Assembly (NCBI RefSeq): GCF_003987395.1
Contig: NZ_PIPT01000009.1
Location: 62,001 to 126,000, forward strand
Length of the DNA: 64,000 nt
Direction: 5' to 3'
Source: Pseudidiomarina aquimaris
Lineage (GTDB): Bacteria > Pseudomonadota > Gammaproteobacteria > Enterobacterales > Alteromonadaceae
The notes under the pieces are model-generated. The model worked only from the letters and a program-made list of their open reading frames with translations. It was not told where the DNA came from and searched no databases. Positions 36,464 to 44,122 of this stretch are shown piece by piece. How positions within the stretch are numbered: position 1 is the first letter of the stretch; each line of letters begins with the position of its first letter. The position numbers and the translations under genes are program-made.

Positions 36464-36946
36464 ATGGATATCACCAAAGTAGTAGAGTGGGCACCGCGGG
36501 TGCTGGCTAAAGGCGTGTCAGTGGCACCGGCGGGACTGACTTGTAAGGTTATTGAACAATTCTTTCGACGGATGTTTGCGGCAGATAGCAGAGCCGGCGC
36601 CTTCGACTTTCTTGCCGGCCGTTGGGTGGCTATCGCCATCACCGATCTCGGCCTCAACTTTGTCGTTACCAGTCGCCCCCAAGGCGCTCAACACGTGCTT
36701 TGCGTACAACCCAACGCTAGCGAAGTAGCGGTGACCATGCGCGTTAGCTGGCCGGTGTTACTGCAACTGGCAACCCAGCAAGTCGACCCCGATACGTTGT
36801 TCTTTCGCCGCAAGCTAATGGTCACCGGTGACACGGAACTTGGCTTACAGCTCAAGAACCTGCTCGACACCATAGAAATCAAGGAACGCATGCCGGCATT
36901 TGCTTACCAACAATTGGAATTGTTGGCAGAAAAGTCCTTGACCTAG
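36464..36946 (+). CDS. ubiT: Ubiquinone anaerobic biosynthesis accessory factor UbiT
   Basis: A 160-residue SCP2-domain protein (YhbT type) that binds lipid precursors for the UbiU-UbiV route. It has VAPAGLTCKVIEQFFRRMF, then the SCP2 fold with DFLAGRWVAIAITDLGLNFVVT and DTLFFRRKLMVTGDTELGLQLKNLLDTIE. Divergent from ubiUV, as in E. coli. Its TAG stop lies inside an FNR box of the hemN promoter. Confidence 0.93.
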   Translation: MDITKVVEWAPRVLAKGVSVAPAGLTCKVIEQFFRRMFAADSRAGAFDFLAGRWVAIAITDLGLNFVVTSRPQGAQHVLCVQPNASEVAVTMRVSWPVLLQLATQQVDPDTLFFRRKLMVTGDTELGLQLKNLLDTIEIKERMPAFAYQQLELLAEKSLT

Positions 36947-36951
36947 ATCAA
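36938..36951 (+). promoter_or_regulatory. FNR box 1 of hemN, over the ubiT stop codon
   Basis: TTGACCTAGATCAA (9 of 10). The CTAG spacer contains the ubiT TAG stop. Relative to a TAAAAT -10 at 36996-37001 the centre is about -63.5, a class I activator place; relative to a weaker TCAAAT at 36973-36978 it is about -41. Confidence 0.7.
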
Positions 36952-36980
36952 AGAAGTAACCCTTCAGGAGTATCAAATTT

Positions 36981-36994
36981 TTGATCTGAATCAC
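36981..36994 (+). promoter_or_regulatory. FNR box 2 of hemN
   Basis: TTGATCTGAATCAC (9 of 10), 43 bp after box 1 and immediately before the TAAAAT -10 (36996-37001). From here it would block polymerase rather than activate, unless a different start is used. Confidence 0.65.
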
Positions 36995-37035
36995 TTAAAA
37001 TAAGCTCCACATTCGCCGCTTTATTGGAGTTCGCT

Positions 37036-38403
37036 ATGTCTGCGGTTACATGGGATCAAGCTTTGATCGACAAATACAACATTAACGGCCCGCGCTATAC
37101 CTCTTACCCAACAGCGCTTGCGTTAACCAGTGACTTTGACCGCGCTAAGGTAGGGCAAACACTTGCGGGGGCGCCCAAAGCCCTGAGTCTGTATCTGCAT
37201 CTACCGTTCTGCCATAAGCTTTGCTATTACTGCGGCTGCAACAAAGTGATTACGCGGCACCAGCATAAGGCTGACCGCTATCTGGATATGCTGGCTAAAG
37301 AAATGGCAATGTACCAGCCACTGCTGGGTGACCGCGTGGTCAACCAAATTCATTTAGGCGGCGGCACTCCGACGTTCCTCACCGAAGAACAATTGACACG
37401 CCTTTGGCAGTTGCTGAACCAGTATTTCACGATTACCGACGATGCTGAGTTAAGTATTGAAATCGACCCGCGCAGTTGCAGTGACGATAAGCTACGCCAT
37501 TTGCGTAAACTAGGCTTCAATCGCGTTAGTTACGGTGTCCAAGATTTCGATGAGAAGGTGCAAATTGCCATTAACCGCGTACAAGACACCGACCTCATCA
37601 AACATCAGGTACAACTGAGTCGTGAGCTCGGCTTTGACTCGATTAACTTGGATTTGATTTACGGCTTGCCCTATCAACAACCGAAAAGCTTCGCCGCATC
37701 GATTGATCAGGTCATTGAGCTCGCACCAGACCGTGTGTCACTGTTTAGCTACGCACACTTGCCACAGCGCTTTGCTGGACAACGAAAAATTCCTGATAGC
37801 TCGCTGCCATCAGCGCCAATTAAACTTGAGTTATTACAACTTGGCATTACTCGCTTTAGCGCCGCAGGCTACCAGTTTATTGGCATGGACCACTTTGCCA
37901 AAGTTGAAGATGAGCTTGCGCAAGCGCAGCAACAAGGTCGTTTACAGCGTAACTTCCAGGGCTATACCACGGCCGGGCAAGACTGCATGTTAGGCTTGGG
38001 CGCTTCGTCGATTAGCCAAATCGATGGTGTACTCTGGCAGAACGCCAAAGACTTACCGGATTACTACAAAGCAATTGAAAGCGGCGAGTTACCTGTGGTC
38101 AAAGGCTTTAGCTTAAGTGCCGATGATCGTTTGCGCGCGGCCCTCATTTCGCAGGTCATCTGTCACTTTAACCTTGATCTCGAAGCGTTCAGCGAGCAGT
38201 GGCACATGGATGACTTTTGGGGGTATTTTGCCAATGCGAAAACCAAGCTTCAGCCGTTTATCGAAGATGGTTTGGTCGAGGTGTCAGCCACGGAACTCAA
38301 AGTTACTGAGCTCGGGCGATTGTGGGTGCGCAGTATCTGTGCGTGCTTTGACGCCTACCTCGACAACGAGGCAGGAATGCCTCGCTACTCGAAGGTGGTG
38401 TAA
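37036..38403 (+). CDS. hemN: Oxygen-independent coproporphyrinogen III oxidase
   Basis: Radical-SAM enzyme that converts coproporphyrinogen III to protoporphyrinogen IX without O2. 455 residues from ATG 37036 (TTGGAG just upstream). It has NGPRYTSYPTA near the N-terminus and the cluster loop HLPFCHKLCYYCGCNK (CxxxCxxCxC), which separates true HemN from HemW, and the GGGTPTFL and YGVQDFD segments. Two FNR boxes precede it. Supplies haem for NarI, NorB and NnrS under anaerobiosis. Confidence 0.95.
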   Translation: MSAVTWDQALIDKYNINGPRYTSYPTALALTSDFDRAKVGQTLAGAPKALSLYLHLPFCHKLCYYCGCNKVITRHQHKADRYLDMLAKEMAMYQPLLGDRVVNQIHLGGGTPTFLTEEQLTRLWQLLNQYFTITDDAELSIEIDPRSCSDDKLRHLRKLGFNRVSYGVQDFDEKVQIAINRVQDTDLIKHQVQLSRELGFDSINLDLIYGLPYQQPKSFAASIDQVIELAPDRVSLFSYAHLPQRFAGQRKIPDSSLPSAPIKLELLQLGITRFSAAGYQFIGMDHFAKVEDELAQAQQQGRLQRNFQGYTTAGQDCMLGLGASSISQIDGVLWQNAKDLPDYYKAIESGELPVVKGFSLSADDRLRAALISQVICHFNLDLEAFSEQWHMDDFWGYFANAKTKLQPFIEDGLVEVSATELKVTELGRLWVRSICACFDAYLDNEAGMPRYSKVV

Positions 38404-38407
38404 CGGC

Positions 38408-38815
38408 TTAGGCGAACAGCTGTAAAAGTTCGCCCTGCTTGTTCACCGTAACAAAGTCGGCAATGCTGCCGGCTTTTATTTTATTCACCATGAGCGTAAG
38501 TGGCTGCTCCGCTTCGTCACTGCTCGGTGGGTGACCTGCACGACCTTCCATGCTGGCAATGAAAGCAATGTCCCAATCAATACCGGTGCGATTCGATTCA
38601 TCCACCAATACGGCAAAGTCCATCACTTCTTCCGGCAACTTATCAACGCAAAGTACTGGCTCTAAAGCCCCACCTTGTTGCTCGGCAAAGCGGGCTTGTT
38701 GGCTAGCCGTGGCATCTTGCGGTAATTCGGCTTTGGCCAATACAAATAGCAAGCGCTGTGGCTCTGGCTGCTGCTGGGCTGCGGCGATCAGGTCGCTATA
38801 ACTTTCAATAACCAT
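38408..38815 (-). CDS. Conserved protein often labelled ribonucleotide reductase subunit alpha
   Basis: A 135-residue acidic soluble protein. It resembles a widespread proteobacterial family, with PEPQRLLFVLAKAELP, LEPVLCVDKLPEEVMDF, GIDWDIAFIASMEGR and IKAGSIADFVTVNKQGE. Databases often call it ribonucleotide reductase subunit alpha, but it shows no reductase catalytic motif, so that name is not supported by sequence. It converges on hemN (4-bp gap). Function unknown. Confidence 0.72.
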   Translation of the reverse strand: MVIESYSDLIAAAQQQPEPQRLLFVLAKAELPQDATASQQARFAEQQGGALEPVLCVDKLPEEVMDFAVLVDESNRTGIDWDIAFIASMEGRAGHPPSSDEAEQPLTLMVNKIKAGSIADFVTVNKQGELLQLFA

Positions 38816-38889
38816 AGGTTGTATCTCTTACAAAGATTTTCGACCTGTTATTGTAATTGTTTCATACACCACACCCCATACAACAAAAA

Positions 38890-38906
38890 AGGGAGCTGAG
38901 CTCCCT
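38890..38906 (-). terminator. Terminator after nrdD
   Basis: A 7-bp stem AGGGAGC / GCTCCCT with TGA loop; on the minus strand TTTTTT follows. Placed 28 bp after the nrdD stop. CTCTTT on the plus side could give weak activity there too. Confidence 0.75.
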
Positions 38907-38933
38907 CTTTGTGAGTAGTTTTGCTGATCGTCG

Positions 38934-40769
38934 TTAACTTGCTTGGCGCCATGCAGCCTGCGCCGCACCCACCGGATGATCGACTTGAGTTTGGTGCTGA
39001 CGATGATAATGCCGTTTGTTGTGTTCCCTCTGACGCCCTGAACTGAAAGCCGAAACCCGCTTCAAGTAGCCAATCACGCGGGTGCCGTAATCGATATCGG
39101 CCGAGCCACACGAAGAGCACGCATGTAACGTACGTTTGTCGATATGCTCGCAGTCGTTACAGATAGTGATCTTGATATTGATGCAGAAGTAATTACAGCC
39201 GGTACGTGCTGCAGTATTGAGTAGCGCTAGATAGCCGGCCTGATTGAGCTTCTCGTCTAAATTCAGGTGTAGAGCAGAACCACCGTCAAGATACTGAATG
39301 AGTTCGGAGCCATGCAATACAAATTTGTCGAGCGCATTTGAGTTTTCGTCTTCGACCACATAAAAATAGGAGTTGTAGCAATCACGTGGCACGAAATAGC
39401 CATCTTCACGATCCCATTTGGCATTTTTTACGCCGAGGTTTTCCGCTGGCACAAATTCAGTGTTGAACATGTAGCCATATTCTTTGCGTGCCGCTTTATT
39501 GGCATCGAAAATCACCTTCAGCCGCTCTTGCACAAAGGCGGCGTATTCCGGGTTATTACTCGCTTCAATGCCCTGTGATTCAGCAGCCTCGACCATGCCG
39601 TTAATGCCGATGGTCAAGAATTGCTTATCCAGGCTAATGAAACCGGCGTCATAGACGGTCAACAAACCTGCCGCTTTATACTCTTCCATCAACTTGCGAT
39701 AGGCCACCTGATATTTCTGGATCTTGTCTACTTCAGTGGCTAAGTCGCGGCCATCTTGTACCAAACGGTTCATATTAATGGTGATCACGTTAATGGAGCC
39801 GGTGGCGACCCCGCCTGCACCCAACGTATACGAAAACGTATTGTCGCTAATTTCGCTGCGTAGTCGACAACAGGACGCTAACGAGTCGGCATTGTCAGAT
39901 AAGTACACAAAAAACGAATTCCCGTCCGCAAGTTCAGCAGCGACTCCTTCGGCAAACTGCTGATCTTTACACGCACCATTTTCGGTTAGCATCGCTACCG
40001 TCACCACCGGGAAGGTCAGAATGGTCTTTTTACGTTCGTTGTTGAACCACTGCATAAAGAAATCTTGCAAGCCGCTGACCGAGCTCCACTCAGGCTTACT
40101 GAAATCTGGGAATACAAAGTCGCCAAACATGCTCTCGAAATAGAACTTGTCGTACACCGAGATATTCCAGAACACACTCTGGTAGCCACGGGCCGCAGCT
40201 GGTTGGTTTAAGGCATACACCACGTGTTGCAGGTGGTTTTCGATCTGATGGCGATGGGTGTTGAGGTAATCGTCACCGTAATCTTTGCGGGCAAAATAAT
40301 CGAAGTAGGTTAGAAACTCGACGGTGGCTACGGCGCCAGCAAACTGCGAACTCACCGCAAAAACAAAGTTAACGAAGCAACCACAAAAACTTTCGAGGTG
40401 CTTCGGTGCTTGCGATTCGCCACCGAGCTTGGTTAAGCCATCGCGCAAGAACGGGTACATGGTCACCGACACGCAGTAGGGCTTAAGACTGGTTTCATCG
40501 TGTACGTAAATCTCATGGTCTTCGATTTGCCGAACGTATTCTTGCGCCAAATCATGACCAAACAGCTCAGCTATTTTCGTGCTGACCTGCTTGCGGTTCA
40601 CTTGTACGAAGAAATCTTTCATAAGCTCTGCTTCAAGCGTCGCGATGTTCTTTTGGGTGACGTTGGCATTGGCGTCCATCTTCGAACCATCGGCGGCATT
40701 TTGGGCCTTCAGGTAGTCATGGATGAACTGCATTTTGTGGTCAATTTGTTCAGGTTGTAAGCGCAACAT
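38934..40769 (-). CDS. nrdD: Anaerobic (class III) ribonucleoside-triphosphate reductase
   Basis: Glycyl-radical enzyme making deoxynucleotides without O2. 611 residues, against 712 in E. coli: the N-terminal ATP-cone (about 100 residues) is absent. The core has DHEIYVHDETSLKPYCVS. The zinc site is ICNDC ... CSSCG, followed by the radical-glycine motif TRVIGYLKR (Gly about 567) and the family tail pattern ending in a His-rich HNKRHYH. About 20 extra residues (ending AAWRQAS) follow. It overlaps nrdG by 20 bases. Regulation appears to be by NrdR and FNR from the nrdG promoter. Confidence 0.93.
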   Translation of the reverse strand: MLRLQPEQIDHKMQFIHDYLKAQNAADGSKMDANANVTQKNIATLEAELMKDFFVQVNRKQVSTKIAELFGHDLAQEYVRQIEDHEIYVHDETSLKPYCVSVTMYPFLRDGLTKLGGESQAPKHLESFCGCFVNFVFAVSSQFAGAVATVEFLTYFDYFARKDYGDDYLNTHRHQIENHLQHVVYALNQPAAARGYQSVFWNISVYDKFYFESMFGDFVFPDFSKPEWSSVSGLQDFFMQWFNNERKKTILTFPVVTVAMLTENGACKDQQFAEGVAAELADGNSFFVYLSDNADSLASCCRLRSEISDNTFSYTLGAGGVATGSINVITINMNRLVQDGRDLATEVDKIQKYQVAYRKLMEEYKAAGLLTVYDAGFISLDKQFLTIGINGMVEAAESQGIEASNNPEYAAFVQERLKVIFDANKAARKEYGYMFNTEFVPAENLGVKNAKWDREDGYFVPRDCYNSYFYVVEDENSNALDKFVLHGSELIQYLDGGSALHLNLDEKLNQAGYLALLNTAARTGCNYFCINIKITICNDCEHIDKRTLHACSSCGSADIDYGTRVIGYLKRVSAFSSGRQREHNKRHYHRQHQTQVDHPVGAAQAAWRQAS

Positions 40770-41250
40770 GTTGTTCTTCCTTTCTTTTTATGTCGATAAA
40801 CTCCGGGCAAAACAAGGCGTTGAGCACTTCCCCGGTGCGTAAGTCGTAGTAACGTTGGTTGGTGGAGGGCGAATCAAGGCCCCCGCATTCAGGCCGCCAC
40901 GGCCCGGTTTTTAAGTAAGTTAAATGCTGCATTAACGCTGCAGAGACCTGCTCGTAGCCAGTGTACAAACAGGTTTGTAGGCCTAATAACTGGGCGCGAC
41001 GCAGAAGTGTTGCGAGGCGTTCGGGGTACCATTCACCGCCCAAAAACAAGACTGCGGTGATCAAGCCTTGATAACGATTCAGTTGTTGCTCGAAGTGTTC
41101 ATCGGTTAGCTCCATGCCACGCTCTGCGGGCCAGCTATCCGCACTATGACAACCTTTGCAGCCCACCGGGCAACCGGTGATGGTATAGGCAAGCGCCACT
41201 TCACCTGGTACCTCTTGAAAGACAATGTCCACTGCACTAAAACGCATCAT
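40750..41250 (-). CDS. nrdG: Anaerobic ribonucleotide reductase activating protein
   Basis: Radical-SAM activase that generates the glycyl radical in NrdD. 166 residues; the cluster motif is CPVGCKGC (CxxxCxxC), with YTITGCP before it and AVLFLGGEW (the GGE AdoMet motif). First gene of nrdG-nrdD, the reverse of the E. coli order. Two successive ATG codons (41250 and 41247) are possible. Upstream are a tandem NrdR box and a perfect FNR box. Confidence 0.93.
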   Translation of the reverse strand: MMRFSAVDIVFQEVPGEVALAYTITGCPVGCKGCHSADSWPAERGMELTDEHFEQQLNRYQGLITAVLFLGGEWYPERLATLLRRAQLLGLQTCLYTGYEQVSAALMQHLTYLKTGPWRPECGGLDSPSTNQRYYDLRTGEVLNALFCPEFIDIKRKEEQHVALTT

Positions 41251-41262
41251 TTTGTCACCAAA

Positions 41263-41278
41263 ACACTATATATTGTGT
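41263..41278. promoter_or_regulatory. NrdR box, proximal to nrdG
   Basis: ACACTATATATTGTGT fits the NrdR-box consensus ACACWATATMTWGTGT at almost every base and is nearly palindromic. It is 13 bp before the nrdG start and covers a likely -10 (TATATA). Confidence 0.82.
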
Positions 41279-41294
41279 TTCAGCTTAGATGATA

Positions 41295-41310
41295 ACACTA
41301 GATTTGCGTT
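41295..41310. promoter_or_regulatory. NrdR box, distal
   Basis: ACACTAGATTTGCGTT keeps the left half and 10 of 16 positions. Its start is 32 bp from that of the proximal box, three helical turns, the spacing usual for paired NrdR boxes. Confidence 0.6.
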
Positions 41311-41322
41311 GATCATGATCAA
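41309..41322. promoter_or_regulatory. Perfect FNR box between nrdG and norB
   Basis: TTGATCATGATCAA, 10 of 10 and fully palindromic. It overlaps the last two bases of the distal NrdR box. The centre is 65 bp from nrdG and 179 bp from norB, so nrdG is the more likely target. Confidence 0.85.
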
Positions 41323-41337
41323 CAAAAGTGCGGGGTG

Positions 41338-41350
41338 GGTAGAAACCACC
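41338..41350. promoter_or_regulatory. NorR site, distal, for norB
   Basis: GGTAGAAACCACC is an exact GGT-N7-ACC, centred at about -119 from the predicted sigma-54 start. Confidence 0.78.
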
Positions 41351-41381
41351 CAAGGTGGCAAAATAACTGCTTTATACGCTG

Positions 41382-41394
41382 GGTAAAAACAACC
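41382..41394. promoter_or_regulatory. NorR site, proximal, for norB
   Basis: GGTAAAAACAACC is an exact GGT-N7-ACC, centred at about -75, 44 bp from the distal site, the same spacing as at the RIC promoter. Confidence 0.78.
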
Positions 41395-41436
41395 CTAACA
41401 GCAACATAAATACAATAAAAACAAACAGATAAAAGT

Positions 41437-41452
41437 TGGCAAGGCAATTGCA
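41437..41452 (+). promoter_or_regulatory. Sigma-54 promoter of norB
   Basis: TGGCAAGGCAATTGCA matches TGGCA-N6-TTGCA with correct GG/GC spacing. The predicted start is near 41463, a 32-nt leader before the norB ATG. Confidence 0.85.
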
Positions 41453-41494
41453 ATACAACCGGTGGAGATTAACCTCATAACAAGAAGGTGATGT

Positions 41495-43765
41495 ATGGCC
41501 GGTTATAAAAAACTTTGGTGGACGCTGATTGCGATACTCGCAGTTACGTTCGGAATATTAGGCTACTTCGGTAACGAAGTGTATCGTGAGGCGCCGCCGA
41601 TACCGGCGAAGTTCGTCACTACGAATGGCCAAACGCTCATGACCGAGGAGTCGATTCTCGACGGTCAAACCGCATGGCAATCCGTCGGTGGTATGCAGCT
41701 CGGCTCGATTTGGGGCCATGGTGCCTACCAAGCGCCCGACTGGACCGCTGACTGGTTGCACCGTGAACTCTTAGCATGGTTAGAAATTGCCGCAGCAGAA
41801 GAGTTCATGACAGACTACGACAAGCTCACACCAGTGCAGCAGAATCAGCTGCAATTTGCTTTGAAGCAGGCGTATCGGACGAACACGTACGATGCGGTAA
41901 GCAATGAGGTGGTGATCGACGAACGTCGTGCACAAGCCATCGCCGAAACAGCAGATTACTACATTCGTTTGTTTAGCGATGACGCTACATTACGTGGCAC
42001 ACGCGAAAGCTATGCCATGAAAGAAAACACTCTACCAAGCCTTGAGCGCCGTGAGCGCATGGCGGAGTTTTTCTTCTGGACCGCATGGGCAGCCGCTACC
42101 GAGCGCCCGGATGCTGATGTTACTTACACCAACAACTGGCCCCATGAGCCGCTGATTGATAACACGCCGAGCCCAGAAAACATTATCTGGTCAATTGTCA
42201 GTGTAATTCTCTTGATTGCCGGTGTCGGTGGTTTGATTTGGGCCTGGGCCTTTATTCGCAAACACGACGAAGAAGAGCCGGCAGCTCCCAAGCAAGACCC
42301 CATTAGCTTGGTTAAATTAACCCCGTCACAAAAAGCCTTGGGCAAATACCTATTTATTGTGGTGGCGTTGTTTACCCTACAAGTTTTATTGGGCGGCTTT
42401 ACTGCGCACTACACCGTTGAAGGCCAAGAGTTCTACGGCATCAACGTATCGGAGTGGTTCCCGTACAGCCTCGTTCGTACCTGGCATATTCAAGCAGCCT
42501 TGTTCTGGATTGCGACTGGCTTCTTAGCTGCTGGCCTATTCTTGGCGCCGATTATTAACGGTGGCAAAGATCCTAAGTACCAAAAGCTGGGCGTCGATAT
42601 TCTATTCTGGGCGCTGGTTGCCGTCGTAGCGGGCACCTTTATTGGTAGCTACCTTGCCATCGCGCAAATTCTGCCTGAACACCTGAACTTCTGGCTCGGT
42701 CACCAAGGTTACGAATATGTCGACCTCGGCCGCCTCTGGCAGATTGGTAAATTTGTCGGCATCGTATTCTGGCTTGGCCTGATGATGCGTGGTGTGATTG
42801 GCGCCTTTAAAGTCAAAGGCGACAAAAACTTACTCGCTCTGTTCACCGCTTCAGTGGTTGCCATCGGCCTGTTCTACGGTGCTGGTTTCTTCTACGGCGA
42901 GCGCACTCACTTGTCTGTGATGGAATACTGGCGCTGGTGGATCGTTCACCTGTGGGTTGAAGGCTTCTTTGAAGTGTTCGCCACCACTGCGATTGCCTTT
43001 ATCTTCCACAGCATGGGCTTGGTCTCACGCAAAATGGCGACCACGGCGTCACTGGCATCAGCATCATTGTTTATGCTGGGCGGCGTACCGGGTACTTTCC
43101 ACCACTTGTACTTCTCAGGCACCACGACTCCGGTCATGGCTGTAGGCGCAACCTTCAGCGCATTGGAAGTGGTACCACTCATCGTGCTTGGCTACGAAGC
43201 ATGGGAAAACTGGAGCATGCAACATAAAGCACCGTGGATGGCACGCATTAAATGGCCACTGATGTGCTTCGTTGCGGTAGCGTTCTGGAACATGTTGGGC
43301 GCTGGCGTGTTGGGCTTCATGATCAACCCACCGATTTCGCTCTACTATGTGCAGGGTCTGAACACCACACCTACGCACGCCCACGCAGCCTTGTTCGGTG
43401 TCTATGGCTTCTTGGCGCTCGGGTTCGTCTTGCTTATCTTGCGCTACATCCGTCCGCACTTGGCCTTCAACGACAAACTGATGACCACTGCGTTCTGGTG
43501 GATGAACGGCGGCTTAGTCTTGATGCTCTTCAGCAGCTTGCTACCGATTGGCTTCATTCAGTTCTATGCCGCGGCTTCAGAAGGCCTTTGGTATGCGCGT
43601 AGCGAAGCCTTTATGCAGCAACCGTTGCTCGAAGGTTTACGTTGGGTGCGCACCGTTGGGGATGTGATCTTCATCATCGGCGCCCTAGCGATTAGCTGGC
43701 AAGTGGTCAGTGGGCTTTGGGGTAAACAGCCTCAAGTTGATGCCGCTGCCGTTAAACAAAACTAA
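41495..43765 (+). CDS. norB: Quinol-dependent nitric oxide reductase (qNOR)
   Basis: Single-subunit enzyme of 756 residues reducing 2 NO to N2O with quinol electrons. The N-terminal extension (about 40-220, periplasmic, with GQTAWQSVGGMQLGSIWGHGAYQAPDW) is the fused NorC-like part without the haem c motif, which marks qNOR. The catalytic NorB part has about twelve helices, with haem/Fe ligands in FTAHYTVEG, RTWHIQAALFWIATG, WRWWIVHLWVEGFFEVF and HHLYFSG. AAGAAGG precedes the ATG. NorR sites and a sigma-54 promoter lie upstream. Confidence 0.95.
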   Translation: MAGYKKLWWTLIAILAVTFGILGYFGNEVYREAPPIPAKFVTTNGQTLMTEESILDGQTAWQSVGGMQLGSIWGHGAYQAPDWTADWLHRELLAWLEIAAAEEFMTDYDKLTPVQQNQLQFALKQAYRTNTYDAVSNEVVIDERRAQAIAETADYYIRLFSDDATLRGTRESYAMKENTLPSLERRERMAEFFFWTAWAAATERPDADVTYTNNWPHEPLIDNTPSPENIIWSIVSVILLIAGVGGLIWAWAFIRKHDEEEPAAPKQDPISLVKLTPSQKALGKYLFIVVALFTLQVLLGGFTAHYTVEGQEFYGINVSEWFPYSLVRTWHIQAALFWIATGFLAAGLFLAPIINGGKDPKYQKLGVDILFWALVAVVAGTFIGSYLAIAQILPEHLNFWLGHQGYEYVDLGRLWQIGKFVGIVFWLGLMMRGVIGAFKVKGDKNLLALFTASVVAIGLFYGAGFFYGERTHLSVMEYWRWWIVHLWVEGFFEVFATTAIAFIFHSMGLVSRKMATTASLASASLFMLGGVPGTFHHLYFSGTTTPVMAVGATFSALEVVPLIVLGYEAWENWSMQHKAPWMARIKWPLMCFVAVAFWNMLGAGVLGFMINPPISLYYVQGLNTTPTHAHAALFGVYGFLALGFVLLILRYIRPHLAFNDKLMTTAFWWMNGGLVLMLFSSLLPIGFIQFYAAASEGLWYARSEAFMQQPLLEGLRWVRTVGDVIFIIGALAISWQVVSGLWGKQPQVDAAAVKQN

Positions 43766-43779
43766 AAACTTCTCGTTGT

Positions 43780-43817
43780 GGGAGGTGCACCGGTTCTCCA
43801 GGGTGCCCTCCCTTTTT
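43780..43817 (+). terminator. Terminator between norB and the small CxxxCxxC gene
   Basis: Strong hairpin GGGAGG-(T)-GCACC / GGTGC-CCTCCC with a 10-base loop and one bulged T, followed by TTTTTCTTT. It ends 14 bp before the next ATG, so it should attenuate norB read-through into that gene. Confidence 0.82.
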
Positions 43818-43831
43818 CTTTGGAGGTGCTG

Positions 43832-44122
43832 ATGTCACGGAGTCAAACACGCCAGCGCAAACCCAACACCACCGACGCCATGCGGACGTTATTGGCTACC
43901 ATTCGTAATACCATTCCCTTCGGCCTTGAAGACGCCGACATGTGCCAAGGCATCTGCCGCGGCTGCTCCAAGAAAATGATGGAAATGCTCGACGCTGAAG
44001 TCAGCCAATGGCAAGTCGATCTCGACAACCAAACTGCCGAGCCGACCTTTGCCGACCTCGCCTTTATGGAAAAGCTCGCACGCCGCACCTACAAAGTGCT
44101 GCAGCGTAACAACCTGATTTAG
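43832..44122 (+). CDS. Small CxxxCxxC protein downstream of norB, function unknown
   Basis: A 96-residue basic soluble protein I do not recognise. It has a Arg/Gln/Lys-rich N-terminus (MSRSQTRQRKPN), then DADMCQGICRGCSKKMMEML with a compact CxxxCxxC, and a helical C-terminus (FADLAFMEKLARRTYKVLQ). ATG 43832 has GGAGG six bases before it; a longer in-frame ORF from 43778 would run through the terminator. The cysteines could bind Fe-S or zinc. The CxxxCxxC spacing is that of radical-SAM enzymes, but the protein is too small to be one. Its place after norB suggests a role in NO metabolism (inference). Confidence 0.7.
   Translation: MSRSQTRQRKPNTTDAMRTLLATIRNTIPFGLEDADMCQGICRGCSKKMMEMLDAEVSQWQVDLDNQTAEPTFADLAFMEKLARRTYKVLQRNNLI

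Noticed and set aside
38408-38815. Ribonucleotide reductase subunit
   Set aside because: The common database label is not supported: no catalytic motif, only 135 residues. Kept as a conserved protein of unknown function.
43778-43831. Upstream in-frame extension of the small CxxxCxxC protein
   Set aside because: It would be read through the stem and T-run of the terminator, and ATG 43832 has a good ribosome-binding site.
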